This document shows, piece by piece, positions 33,448-41,944 of a DNA stretch of 64,000 bases (its first letter is position 1; every line of letters starts with the position of its first letter). The notes beneath the pieces are model-generated. The model searched no databases, had not been told where the DNA came from, and saw nothing but the letters and a program-made list of their open reading frames with translations. Origin of the DNA: Poritiphilus flavus (GTDB lineage Bacteria; Bacteroidota; Bacteroidia; Flavobacteriales; Flavobacteriaceae); contig NZ_WXYO01000003.1 in the NCBI RefSeq assembly GCF_009901585.1, positions 186,001 to 250,000 on the forward strand, given 5' to 3'. A program made the translations under genes and the position numbers.

Positions 33448-33493
33448 GCCCTGCAGGGACCCTGAGAACAAAATGAACTATTAAAACCTAATC

Positions 33494-34153
33494 ATGAAAA
33501 AACGACTGATACTCTTTCTGCTTGCCCTGAGCAGTTGTTCTTCCACCCACCTGGTCAATAATTGGAAGAATCCTGATATAGTGATCTTTGATGCCTATAA
33601 GGTGTTGATCGTGGGTATGACCCCTAATATGGATGCCAGGACCAATTTTGAGACCAGGATGAAACGCGAATTCACCAAAAGGGATGTGGAAGCTGTACGT
33701 AGTATAGATGTTTTTGATGTGCACTTTACGGATTCCGAGAGAACAGATGAAGAATTGGATGAAGTGGAACAAACCTTGTTAGACAGGGATTTCGACGCGA
33801 TTCTCTTTACCAAAGTAATAGGTTCTGAAAACCGGCAGACCTTTAGGAAAAAAATAGCCGATTGGAATAGCTATCACAACAAATTCAGCGAAGATTATTT
33901 AAGTCATCAGGACATATATTACGATGCGGATTACTACGACACATTTACCGTTTATCACGCCGAAACTTCCCTCTATTGCATCTGTGTAGGCAAGGAACGA
34001 CAGCTGATATGGCGCGGTTCCATAGATATTACTGATCCGGATGATGTGGATAAGGCTACTAAGGATTATGTAAAACTGGTCACCATAGCCCTTGAAGAAC
34101 AGGACATTATTTTCAGAAAGGAGGAAAGCACTGATGAAACTACTAGTTTATAG
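33494..34153 (+). CDS. Lipoprotein, DUF4136-like
   Basis: A 219-residue lipoprotein: signal MKKRLILFLLA then lipobox LSSC (Cys15), followed by SSTHLVNNWKNPD, a start common to bacteroidete lipoproteins. The globular part (KVLIVGMTPNMDARTNFETR, FDAILFTKVIG) resembles DUF4136/TolB-N-like alpha-beta folds, a weak match. It overlaps the dehydrogenase gene by 20 nt, so the two are translated together although one is exported and the other cytosolic. Confidence 0.75.
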   Translation: MKKRLILFLLALSSCSSTHLVNNWKNPDIVIFDAYKVLIVGMTPNMDARTNFETRMKREFTKRDVEAVRSIDVFDVHFTDSERTDEELDEVEQTLLDRDFDAILFTKVIGSENRQTFRKKIADWNSYHNKFSEDYLSHQDIYYDADYYDTFTVYHAETSLYCICVGKERQLIWRGSIDITDPDDVDKATKDYVKLVTIALEEQDIIFRKEESTDETTSL

Positions 34154-35141
34154 CGCCAAGGATTTTGAAATTCCCTATCTCGAAGAAGCAAACCAGGGAA
34201 GGCATCAGCTTTCATTTACCAGTGTCAGCCTGGATTCCCATACCGCCATGCAGGCTGTGGGATTCCGCGCAATCTCAATTTTTTCGGGAGACGATGCTTC
34301 CATGCTGGTCTTGCAGAAGTTGTGGGACTTTGGAGTGCGCTATATTTCCATTCGATCTTCCGGTTATAACAACATTCATATCAAGGCGGCCAAACGCTTT
34401 GGTTTTAAGGTAGCCAATGCCCCGGACTATTCCCCTCACGCCATTGCAGAACATACTATGGCACTCTTGCTGTCGCTTAACAGAAAGATCATTCAGGCAG
34501 ACAAGCGGATTCGCAGTGGAAATTTTCTTTTGGACGGTCTTGATGGCTTTAACCTTCACAACAAGACAGTTGGTATAATCGGCACAGGTAATATCGGCAG
34601 GGTTATGGCAAAGATCTTCCACGGTTTCGGATGCAAGATACTGGCTAATGATCTTAACCCGGACAGTTCTCTAACAGAGCTTTGCCAGGTGAGATACACG
34701 GACCTGGAAACCCTTCTGCGATCCTCAGATATTGTGAGTTTGCATATTCCGCTTACCTATGAGAACTACTATTTCATAAATAAAGCCAGGCTGGGAATGA
34801 TGAAATCATCATCGATTCTGCTTAATACGGCCAGGGGAGCGGTGGTGGATACCAGGGCACTTATCGAAGCGCTTATAAATCGTGGGATCGGCGGTTATGC
34901 GGCAGACGTTTACGAACATGAACGCAGGCTATTTTTCAAGGACCATTCCACCAAAGGAATTTCAGACGAGCTATTCAAGAAGCTCATAGACCTACCCAAC
35001 GTGCTGATCACCCCGCATCAGGCTTTTGTCACTCATGAGGCCTTAAAACGTATTTCGGAGATTACCCTGGGGAATATCAGTAGTTGGGAGAACGACGAGG
35101 TTTGCAGTAATGAGTTGGGGTTCGAGACCCTGATCTCATAG
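34134..35141 (+). CDS. ldhA: D-lactate dehydrogenase-like 2-hydroxyacid dehydrogenase
   Basis: A 335-residue NAD-dependent D-isomer 2-hydroxyacid dehydrogenase, closest in look to fermentative LdhA. NAD motif GTGNIGRVMAKIFHGFG; catalytic Arg in LLNTARGAVVD, Glu in the following ADVYEHE region and His in ITPHQAFVTHEA. I chose the ATG at 34134; an in-frame start at 34092 would extend far into the lipoprotein gene. It would reduce pyruvate to D-lactate and regenerate NAD when respiration is limited, which fits an oxygen-related regulon. Its end overlaps the convergent gene by 6 nt. Confidence 0.88.
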   Translation: MKLLVYSAKDFEIPYLEEANQGRHQLSFTSVSLDSHTAMQAVGFRAISIFSGDDASMLVLQKLWDFGVRYISIRSSGYNNIHIKAAKRFGFKVANAPDYSPHAIAEHTMALLLSLNRKIIQADKRIRSGNFLLDGLDGFNLHNKTVGIIGTGNIGRVMAKIFHGFGCKILANDLNPDSSLTELCQVRYTDLETLLRSSDIVSLHIPLTYENYYFINKARLGMMKSSSILLNTARGAVVDTRALIEALINRGIGGYAADVYEHERRLFFKDHSTKGISDELFKKLIDLPNVLITPHQAFVTHEALKRISEITLGNISSWENDEVCSNELGFETLIS

Positions 35142-36542
35142 GACTGGGCTGAACAAACGGGCAAAACCCTCTCTAAGCCGATGATGCCAGGGTCTTTCGG
35201 TGAATCTTGAATATATGAGTTCCTGGCTCTTCGCACTATCTTTCAAAAAGTCTTCGCGCAAAAAATTGGCAAAACCTTTATCATAGACTACGGCATTCAC
35301 TTCGTAGTTCTGATGAAAACTACGGTCGTCCAGGTTGGCGGTACCTACAGTAGACAGATGGTCGTCAGATACGATGACCTTACTGTGAAGAAAGCCATCA
35401 GGATACTGGAAGATCCGGACTCCCGCCTTTAAAAAAGATTCAAAATAAGAACTTACGCTCCAGCCCACGATCTTACTGTCCGAAGTGGTGGATACGAGCA
35501 GACGTACATCCACCCCGCTAAGTGCAGCCGTCTGTAAGGCCTGAAGAATGGTCTGACTGGGAATGATATAGGGGTTCGTGATATAAACGTACTTCCTGGC
35601 CTCAGTGATCATGGTGAAATAAATTTTCTCTATGGTGGAAAAACCGTCATTTGGGCCACTTGGAATAACATGAACGGCCTGCTCACCATAGGCTTTTACG
35701 GTATTTTCTGCCATAACAGGCTGCTTTATTTGCTCGCCGGAAACCAGGAACCAGTCTTTCAGGAAAATATCGTCCAAATAACTTGCCGCGGCCCCTTCGA
35801 TCTCCAGATGCATATCGTGCCATGTGCCCAGCATAGGATCTCCCTTGAGATATTTATCGGAAATATTAATACCACCGGTAAAGCCTATACTGCCATCCAC
35901 CACAATGATCTTTCGGTGATTCCTGTAGTTCAGAGAACTGAGGAAGCGGCCAAATCTAAAGGGCAGAAAAGGGTAAACCTCCACTCCGATATCCTTGAGT
36001 TTTTTAAGATAGGCACGGCTAAGGGAAAAACTCCCGATCCCGTCGTAGATCAGGCGGACCTGCACACCTGAGTTGACCTTTGAGGCAAACAGTTCCAAAA
36101 GGCGGTCGGCAAGTTCTCCCTCTTCAAAAATGTAGTACTGCAGATGAATTGTCCGTGAGGCCTTCTGAAGAGCGGTAAAAATATGATCGAAAGTCTCCTT
36201 TCCATCTTTTAAGAGCGTAAGATGGTTATCGGTAGATAAGGGGTAATAACCCAGAGAATGGATCAGGCGAATAAGTTTTGCGTTTTTGTGGAAAAGATCA
36301 GGAAGCTTACTCGTGTCCGTTTTGCTGTCCGCAAAGATGCCGTTGTCTACCATGCGTTGCAGCTTCTGCTTTCGCCGGTTTCTCCCGAGCACCAGGTAGA
36401 ATAGTATTCCGGCCACAGGCAAGGTAAATATAGCCAGGAGCCAGCCCAGGGTTTTTGCGGGCCTGACCCCGTTGAACAATAAACTGACCACCAGTGAAAG
36501 GGCGATGAGAATATAGAGTACTACGGCAATGGTCCACCACAT
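35136..36542 (-). CDS. cls: Cardiolipin synthase (PLD family)
   Basis: A 468-residue membrane phosphatidyltransferase. Two N-terminal spans (VVLYILIALSLVVSLLF, LLAIFTLPVAGILFYLVLG) precede two phospholipase D domains with HKD motifs HRKIIVVDGSIGFTGG and HSKVIVSDDHLSTVGTANLD. It joins two phosphatidylglycerols into cardiolipin. A FNR-type box at the standard spacing on this strand suggests that membrane composition is adjusted with the stress genes. Confidence 0.94.
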   Translation of the reverse strand: MWWTIAVVLYILIALSLVVSLLFNGVRPAKTLGWLLAIFTLPVAGILFYLVLGRNRRKQKLQRMVDNGIFADSKTDTSKLPDLFHKNAKLIRLIHSLGYYPLSTDNHLTLLKDGKETFDHIFTALQKASRTIHLQYYIFEEGELADRLLELFASKVNSGVQVRLIYDGIGSFSLSRAYLKKLKDIGVEVYPFLPFRFGRFLSSLNYRNHRKIIVVDGSIGFTGGINISDKYLKGDPMLGTWHDMHLEIEGAAASYLDDIFLKDWFLVSGEQIKQPVMAENTVKAYGEQAVHVIPSGPNDGFSTIEKIYFTMITEARKYVYITNPYIIPSQTILQALQTAALSGVDVRLLVSTTSDSKIVGWSVSSYFESFLKAGVRIFQYPDGFLHSKVIVSDDHLSTVGTANLDDRSFHQNYEVNAVVYDKGFANFLREDFLKDSAKSQELIYSRFTERPWHHRLREGFARLFSPVL

Positions 36543-36589
36543 AAACTAATTTTCCTATGAAATTGCAGGTTTCCTAATATAACATTTTG

Positions 36590-36633
36590 AAAATTTAGAG
36601 AATGCCTTTGCCCTTCGCCATGATAAATATCAC
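36590..36633 (-). promoter_or_regulatory. FixK/FNR-type box plus -7 box for cls
   Basis: ATGAT-AAAT-ATCAC (36620-36633). On the minus strand TAAATTTT (36597-36590) lies at the common offset; transcription would start about 43 nt before the cls ATG. Confidence 0.65.
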
Positions 36634-36733
36634 ATCCGGCACCTGGTTGAGCTGATCTTGATCATACTTTTCCTTAAAGGAAGGTCTTATATTGATTGGT
36701 GAGTTTAATATCAATATATTGTAACTAGCAATC

Positions 36734-36901
36734 ATGAAAAGAAATCGATGCCTGAACTGCGGCCGTGTTATTCTGAGATTGTTGGATTTCGGTACCAACA
36801 GAGACTTGAGTGTCAATACGGACTATTGCAGGCACTGCCTTCACCGGGGGCAGATGAAGGACCTAAAAACCTATAAATCCAGAGCAGTACTACACGGTTA
36901 G
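36734..36901 (+). CDS. Small zinc-ribbon protein
   Basis: A 55-residue protein too short for usual gene lists. Two cysteine pairs, CLNCG near the start and CRHC about 27 residues later, with DFGTNRDLSVNTDYC between them, match the putative zinc-ribbon domain often found in small bacterial proteins (C-x2-C ... FGTN ... YC-x2-C). The start ATG at 36734 follows an AT-rich leader. It lies between divergent cls and the slipin gene. Role unknown; zinc binding is expected. Confidence 0.75.
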   Translation: MKRNRCLNCGRVILRLLDFGTNRDLSVNTDYCRHCLHRGQMKDLKTYKSRAVLHG

Positions 36902-36937
36902 GCACAGAATTACGGAACAATAACCTATTCAGGTCCA

Positions 36938-36964
36938 CTAAAGCCATTAGTTAACTGGCTTTAG
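36938..36964 (+). other. Perfect hairpin before slipin
   Basis: CTAAAGCCA and TGGCTTTAG form a perfect 9-bp inverted repeat around a 9-nt loop, 37 nt after the zinc-ribbon stop. No direct T tract follows, so it may be a weak terminator or an operator. Confidence 0.6.
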
Positions 36965-37002
36965 GCGTACTTATTTTTATATCTAATTCAAAATTTACCA
37001 GC

Positions 37003-37755
37003 ATGAATCCGCTATTACTTTTGGCCATTATCCTTGGCCTGATCCTATTGGCCGGGATCCGAATTATTTTTGAATACAAACGAGCGCTTAAGTTTCGATT
37101 CGGGAAATATATCAAAACCCTGAATCCAGGTTTCAGATGGATCATTCCTATTGTGGAGACCATCCAGGTGGTAGACATACGGGTAATTACCATCAATGTG
37201 GTTTCCCAGGAGGTAATGACGGAAGACAATGTACCCTGTAGTATTGATGGAGTAGTATTTTTTAAGATAAATGATCCCGAAAGAGCAGTACTGGAGGTTG
37301 AGGAATACGCCTTTGCGATCACCCAGCTGTCCCAGGCCGCTTTACGCGATGTTTGCGGAAAAGTAGAACTGGATACCATATTGTCTAAAAGGGAGGAAAT
37401 GGGCAAGAATATCAAATATATTGTTGAAAAAGAGACCCAGGAGTGGGGTATTGAGATCATAGACGTCAAGATCAAAGACATACAGCTTCCGGAAAATATG
37501 AAGCGAATGATGGCAAACCAGGCCGAGGCGGAGCGTTCCAGGAGGGCCCGTATTATACTGGCCACGGCCGAAGAACAGGCTGCCGGAATGTTACTTGAAG
37601 CTGGAAAGATGATTGATAAATCTCCATCGGCCATCAAGTTGCGGCTATATCAAACCCTTTCCAATATCGCCGCGGAAAAGAATTCCACTATTCTGTTCCC
37701 TTTCCCGGAAGAGGTATTGCCCAGGCCAAAAGTCAAATCGAAAAACTCTAAATAA
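37003..37755 (+). CDS. Slipin/stomatin-like SPFH protein
   Basis: A 250-residue membrane scaffold. One N-terminal span (LLLLAIILGLILLAGIRII) precedes the SPFH domain (RFGKYIKTLNPGFRWIIP, VVSQEVMTEDNVPCSIDGVV, ALRDVCGKVELDTILSKREE) and a coiled-coil end (ANQAEAERSRRARIILATAE). Such proteins form rings in ordered membrane patches and often pair with an NfeD partner, which is not next to it here. Convergent with the LytTR regulator. Confidence 0.93.
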   Translation: MNPLLLLAIILGLILLAGIRIIFEYKRALKFRFGKYIKTLNPGFRWIIPIVETIQVVDIRVITINVVSQEVMTEDNVPCSIDGVVFFKINDPERAVLEVEEYAFAITQLSQAALRDVCGKVELDTILSKREEMGKNIKYIVEKETQEWGIEIIDVKIKDIQLPENMKRMMANQAEAERSRRARIILATAEEQAAGMLLEAGKMIDKSPSAIKLRLYQTLSNIAAEKNSTILFPFPEEVLPRPKVKSKNSK

Positions 37756-37788
37756 GGATGTGAACTCCAACAGCCGGCTGAAGCAGTT

Positions 37789-38520
37789 CTAGAGGCCTAT
37801 GCGCTTTAAAAAGGTTTTGCGGTAACTCTCACCAATGGGTATCCTCATATCGTCTATAAGGATCTTGCTTTTTTGGACCGCATCGATATTATTCACATTC
37901 ACTACAAACGACCGGTGTACCCGCATAAAATGGTTTGCAGGAAGTTTGTCTTCCAGGTCCTTGAAACTCATCAGGGTCAGTATAGGCCGGTTTGTATAAG
38001 TATGAATCTTCAGGTAATCTTTAAGCCCCTGTATGTATTTGATCGAATCCAATCGGATCTTTACATTGTCGTAATCAGACTTTACAAAAATGAATTCCTG
38101 TACCTGCACAGCCTCACCGCCGGCCGGTGTTACGTAATTGTTTGACGCTTTGGTGGTATTCCGCAATTCATAGATCTCCTTAGCCCGATTGATGGATTTG
38201 ACGAAACGGGCAAAGGGAATAGGTTTTACCAGGTAATCGATGGCGTTTAGTTCAAACCCCTCTATGGCATATTCAGGATATGCCGTTGTAAAAATGAACA
38301 TCGGCCTTTGTTCCAGAGACTTTACGAATTCGATCCCACTGATCTGTGGCATTTCAATGTCCAGGAATACGAGATCTACCTGCTCTTTTTGCAATACCTC
38401 TATACTTTCCAGGGGGTTGGTAAAAAGGCCCATAACCTCCAGGTTACCCAATTCCTCACAATACGATTTTATGATACCAAGAGCAAGAGGCTCATCGTCT
38501 ATAATTACACATTTCATCAA
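37789..38520 (-). CDS. LytTR-family response regulator
   Basis: A 243-residue regulator: receiver (phospho-acceptor Asp in LVFLDIEMPQISG, Lys in VKPI) and LytTR DNA-binding domain (FIFVKSDYDNVKIRLDSIKY, HFMRVHRSFVVNVNNID). It overlaps the kinase gene by 4 nt, so the two form an operon and a cognate pair. LytTR proteins bind paired short repeats; targets may be the neighbouring envelope genes. Confidence 0.95.
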   Translation of the reverse strand: MMKCVIIDDEPLALGIIKSYCEELGNLEVMGLFTNPLESIEVLQKEQVDLVFLDIEMPQISGIEFVKSLEQRPMFIFTTAYPEYAIEGFELNAIDYLVKPIPFARFVKSINRAKEIYELRNTTKASNNYVTPAGGEAVQVQEFIFVKSDYDNVKIRLDSIKYIQGLKDYLKIHTYTNRPILTLMSFKDLEDKLPANHFMRVHRSFVVNVNNIDAVQKSKILIDDMRIPIGESYRKTFLKRIGL

Positions 38521-39599
38521 GATAAGTTTAATTCTAATTGTACTTTATAAAATCCGTTCTCTTTAGTGATCTCCAACCGGTGTTCCTCCGGATAGAGCAA
38601 TTGTAACCTGCTTTTGATATTTTCCAGGCCAATACCGGAGTTCGACTCGTCTTTACGGTATACACCGATCTTGTTCTTCACGTAGAAGGAAAATTGATCT
38701 TCCTGGATTTCCAGTTGCATATCCACATCGGTTACCCCCTTAAAATCAGTCCCATATTTAAAGGCATTCTCCACAAAAGGTATCAGAAGCAGCGGTGAGA
38801 TCTTCTTGTCATTATAGTCTCCGGTGATCCTGAGCTTTACCTTTTCGCTATTTGAAAGCCTTAACAACTGCAGGGAAACAAAATTCTTGATATACTGGAT
38901 CTCCTTTTCCAGGGGTACGAGTTCCTGCCGGGCATCGTACAACATATATCGCATCAACTCGGCTAACGTAATAATAGCCTCCGGGGCTTCAATATCCTTA
39001 TTCCTAACCAGGGAATAGATACTGTTCAAAGAATTGAATAAAAAGTGTGGATTTAATTGTGCGCGTAAAAATTGCAATTCCGTTTCGTTTCTCCATGCCT
39101 CTTTTTCTTTGCTGATGCGATCCCTTTTGTAAAAGTCTTTGGTAAGCCCGAGAACGCCTCCCAATAGAAAAAAGGCGAGGGAAGTGGCACCCATTATGGC
39201 CCTGGGCATAAAGCGAACTGGTCCCATCTCCGAAAGATCCATATCCGGCATGCGCCCAAATGGAATAGGTGGTTTCGGGAACATATATTGCGCGGAAACG
39301 TTGATAAGCACGAGTACAGCAACTGAATACAGAATGTAAGTAAAGATCTTTTTTTTCAGGAGCAATCGCGGTACCAGGATGAGGTAATTGATGTATACCA
39401 GGGAGAGGTTCATAAGGATGCGTAGCGGAAGTTTCGGTTCAAACCTCCCAAATTCCGAGAGGGTTATGGCTACGGGAAATGAGAAAAGGCAGGCCCATAC
39501 GATAATGTGGATCCAAAATTCCCTGATTTGAAATGAGGTTTTCAACCGATCTTTCTTTATAAAGGAGAGAAGGTACCTATTTTTGATGAGCAAATCCAT
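38517..39599 (-). CDS. LytS-type sensor histidine kinase
   Basis: A 360-residue membrane kinase of the His_kinase (PF06580-type) group. Four hydrophobic spans fill the first half. The phosphorylation site is in ELQFLRAQLNPHFLFNSLNS and the ATPase in LLLIPFVENAFKYG and NSGIGLENIKSRL. No extracellular sensor domain is visible, so it probably senses a membrane signal or partner protein. It overlaps the regulator by 4 nt and the DUF4907 gene by 23 nt. Confidence 0.94.
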   Translation of the reverse strand: MDLLIKNRYLLSFIKKDRLKTSFQIREFWIHIIVWACLFSFPVAITLSEFGRFEPKLPLRILMNLSLVYINYLILVPRLLLKKKIFTYILYSVAVLVLINVSAQYMFPKPPIPFGRMPDMDLSEMGPVRFMPRAIMGATSLAFFLLGGVLGLTKDFYKRDRISKEKEAWRNETELQFLRAQLNPHFLFNSLNSIYSLVRNKDIEAPEAIITLAELMRYMLYDARQELVPLEKEIQYIKNFVSLQLLRLSNSEKVKLRITGDYNDKKISPLLLIPFVENAFKYGTDFKGVTDVDMQLEIQEDQFSFYVKNKIGVYRKDESNSGIGLENIKSRLQLLYPEEHRLEITKENGFYKVQLELNLS

Positions 39600-39927
39600 A
39601 TTTTTTAAGATCTTCAGATGTTATGATCGGAGCTTGTCCCTCCTGCAGTTTTTCCAGGACAAGATTCCCTATCCCCCGGGCCTGCTTTTCGGAAGCGAAT
39701 GGCTGATTCCCACTTATTCCCGGGATAGTCCGCTGTCTAATTTTCAGGCTTTCTCCGAAATAGATCTCGTAATACCAGTCCCCGGAATCAGATTGCCTGG
39801 TGATCAGCTGATACCCTTGTTTTTTAAGACTTTTCTGTTGTTCTGTATAATTAAGGACCAGACCACCTCCTATAACGATCAGCCCGATGATCACAAATGC
39901 CCTGATATGTTTAAACCTTTTTTCCAT
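39577..39927 (-). CDS. DUF4907 membrane-anchored protein
   Basis: A 116-residue protein with one N-terminal span (RAFVIIGLIVIGGGLVLNY) and a small extracytoplasmic domain (YYEIYFGESLKIRQRTIPGI, FASEKQARGIGNLVLEKL), which fits DUF4907. I chose the ATG at 39927. It overlaps the kinase gene by 23 nt, so it is likely a partner or input for that kinase. No biochemical role is known to me. Confidence 0.8.
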   Translation of the reverse strand: MEKRFKHIRAFVIIGLIVIGGGLVLNYTEQQKSLKKQGYQLITRQSDSGDWYYEIYFGESLKIRQRTIPGISGNQPFASEKQARGIGNLVLEKLQEGQAPIITSEDLKKYGFAHQK

Positions 39928-39932
39928 AGTAG

Positions 39933-39969
39933 AAAACCAGCCCTGGATTTGATGGGTTTTCAGGGCTGG
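39933..39969 (-). terminator. Terminator-like hairpin after the Kelch gene
   Basis: On the minus strand CCAGCCCTG pairs with CAGGGCTGG (39969-39961 with 39945-39937) around a 15-nt loop and is followed by TTTT. It separates the Kelch/DUF6268 genes from DUF4907-kinase-regulator, perhaps as an attenuator. Confidence 0.6.
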
Positions 39970-40022
39970 CCGCACTCAATCAAAAATCACTACGATACTA
40001 GTAGCAAATCGTTTAAAAACTT

Positions 40023-41039
40023 TTAATCGTCTTCATCCTCTTCTTCATTTGGAAAGAATTCATGGTTGTCGTCAAGATACAGGGTCCCGCTCCGGCCCAG
40101 GGCGATAAAGGCCCTGGAACTGGTGTAAAAAGCTACCGCGCCTTCCCTGGATGTCCCTTCATAGGAAGTTTTCTGGTCCCACAGATCCGTGGATGGATCG
40201 TATTCCCAGACATCTACGGAAGTACCGCCAAAACCGGTATCCCCGGTGGCAAAATACCCTTTGCCCTCCATGCTGAATCCAACCGCATTGCTACGGATAA
40301 TATTATAGTCATCATCATCGTCCAGATCCAGCAGCGGGGTCCAGCTTTCGCTATCCAGATCAAAAGCCCAGAAATCCGTTTGGTTCTGACCGTTAGTCTC
40401 TCCGGTTCCGAGATACACGATGTTGCCAATGGTAAAGGTGGTGGCATCTCGCCTTTTATTCCCACCGAAGCCAACCAATTCGGTCCATGAGTCTGTAGAA
40501 GGGTTGTATCGCCAAAAATCCTTTCGGTCATTATCACCGTCAAAACCTGTACCTACATATCCATTGGTGTCCGAATTGAAGGCCACACTTCCTCTTCTGG
40601 CTGAACCGCCAAATGGTGCGATGGAATCCCAGCTGTTCGATCCAACATTGAAACGATAGAAGTCTCCCAACTCGTCATCCCCGTCATACCCAAGACCAAC
40701 ATAGCCATTTCCGTTAATCGTAAATGCAACGGCACTGCTTCGCGGCGTACCAGGGAAGCTGGCAAGCTGGCTCCAGAAATTACCTTCCATATCATAGCTC
40801 CAAACATCAGTAAGTCTGTCATCGCCGTCATAACCTGTTCCCATATAACCCTTATTTCCAATGGTGAAGGCAAAAGCCCCGCTTCTTGGAGTACCGTCAA
40901 AAATAGAGCGGTCTACCCAGTTTCCTATCTCATCATCACCATCATCATCACTTGAACAGGAATTCCATAACATTGCCAGAACACTAAGGAAGGCTAGTTT
41001 TAATAAGGGATTGATGAGCGCTTTTTTTTGTTTTATCAT
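40023..41039 (-). CDS. Kelch-repeat lipoprotein
   Basis: A 338-residue exported protein: signal peptide ending near NSC, an acidic linker (SSDDDGDDE), then six Kelch-type units of about 48 residues with the recurring theme GYxGxGYDGDD...DxWxYxxxxxxW, forming a beta-propeller. The tail is very acidic (FFPNEEEDEDD). Propellers of this sort bind proteins or glycans at the surface. It overlaps the DUF6268 gene by 56 nt. The trio DUF6268-Kelch-DUF4907 next to LytS/LytTR suggests a surface-sensing module. Confidence 0.85.
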   Translation of the reverse strand: MIKQKKALINPLLKLAFLSVLAMLWNSCSSDDDGDDEIGNWVDRSIFDGTPRSGAFAFTIGNKGYMGTGYDGDDRLTDVWSYDMEGNFWSQLASFPGTPRSSAVAFTINGNGYVGLGYDGDDELGDFYRFNVGSNSWDSIAPFGGSARRGSVAFNSDTNGYVGTGFDGDNDRKDFWRYNPSTDSWTELVGFGGNKRRDATTFTIGNIVYLGTGETNGQNQTDFWAFDLDSESWTPLLDLDDDDDYNIIRSNAVGFSMEGKGYFATGDTGFGGTSVDVWEYDPSTDLWDQKTSYEGTSREGAVAFYTSSRAFIALGRSGTLYLDDNHEFFPNEEEDEDD

Positions 41040-41931
41040 TCGTATTGAAGTTTAAATTAAACGTAAGCCCCATGGTAAAATACAGGGCGGATCCGGCCTC
41101 GAAGTCATAGATAAGGTTGTGATCATCATCCATGATCTCAAGCCGGTTATTTGGTAAATAGCCAATCCTTGTAATAGTGGTAAAGTTTGGCTGTATCTTA
41201 TATCTGTGTTCCAACCCAAGGTCCAGGGTGTTGTAACGCAATTTGGTGTTTTCAAGGAATCCTAGCCCTTCAAATGAGACACTGTCCGAATTGTTGGCAT
41301 AGAAACCGCGAAAGCTGGCCCGGGCACTCAGCCCATGGCGTTCGTTCAATTGATAATCCAGCCCTGTTCTCGGAATTCCCAGGGAAAAGCTCCAGGAGGA
41401 GTTGAACTTTCTGGTGAAAGACAAGGCGGGAATCAGGGCGGGTTCTCCTAGGAAGGTCCAATAGGCCAGACCGAAACTGAATGTAGTTGTACCCTTTTTG
41501 GGTTTCCAGCTTTTTGACGCGAGCAAAAAGCTGTTAAAAAGAAAATCTTCTGATCCGATCCCCTCGGCAAAATTTGAGGAAAGTGTTGGAGAAGCTATAA
41601 GGTTCAATGCCCAGGAATTTTTCAAAACTTTTCTAACAGAAATGTTGAAATTCAGGTTGTGCGTTTGCTCATAGGAACTGAAGTCCGAAGAAAGCGGGGT
41701 GTTGAAGAAACTTATATCGTATTTGGAGTAATTAAGACCAAGACCCACAAAGGTATTTTTAAACCTCTTACCACCTCTAAGGGTAATGGAATAGGCCTTT
41801 AAATCCAAGTCTTTCATATCCGGGATAACACTATACTCAAAACGGCCTAGTTCTCCGGGTGGAAAAAACTGGGCGGTAAGTATGCTATGGGAAAGTGCCA
41901 TTAGTCCGACGAGATAAAATGTTGATCTCAA
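40984..41931 (-). CDS. DUF6268-like outer-membrane beta-barrel protein
   Basis: A 315-residue exported protein (signal MRSTFYLVGLMALSHSILTA) made of alternating amphipathic strands such as GLGLNYSKYDISFFN and YRYKIQ-like segments, with aromatic residues at strand ends, as in an outer-membrane barrel. It fits DUF6268. The last 19 residues (KTKKSAHQSLIKTSLP) lie beyond the barrel and are encoded by the 56 nt shared with the Kelch gene. First gene of its unit, with a perfect -7 box upstream. Confidence 0.8.
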   Translation of the reverse strand: MRSTFYLVGLMALSHSILTAQFFPPGELGRFEYSVIPDMKDLDLKAYSITLRGGKRFKNTFVGLGLNYSKYDISFFNTPLSSDFSSYEQTHNLNFNISVRKVLKNSWALNLIASPTLSSNFAEGIGSEDFLFNSFLLASKSWKPKKGTTTFSFGLAYWTFLGEPALIPALSFTRKFNSSWSFSLGIPRTGLDYQLNERHGLSARASFRGFYANNSDSVSFEGLGFLENTKLRYNTLDLGLEHRYKIQPNFTTITRIGYLPNNRLEIMDDDHNLIYDFEAGSALYFTMGLTFNLNFNTNDKTKKSAHQSLIKTSLP

Positions 41932-41944
41932 GTTTTTAGTTTGT

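Noticed and set aside
36620-36672. Box at 36620 acting on the zinc-ribbon gene
   Set aside because: The only plus-strand -7-like box (36665) is about 9 bp off the common offset, whereas the minus-strand fit for cls is exact.
39583-40026. 147-residue plus-strand frame
   Set aside because: Antisense to the DUF4907 gene and the start of the kinase gene; no domain seen.
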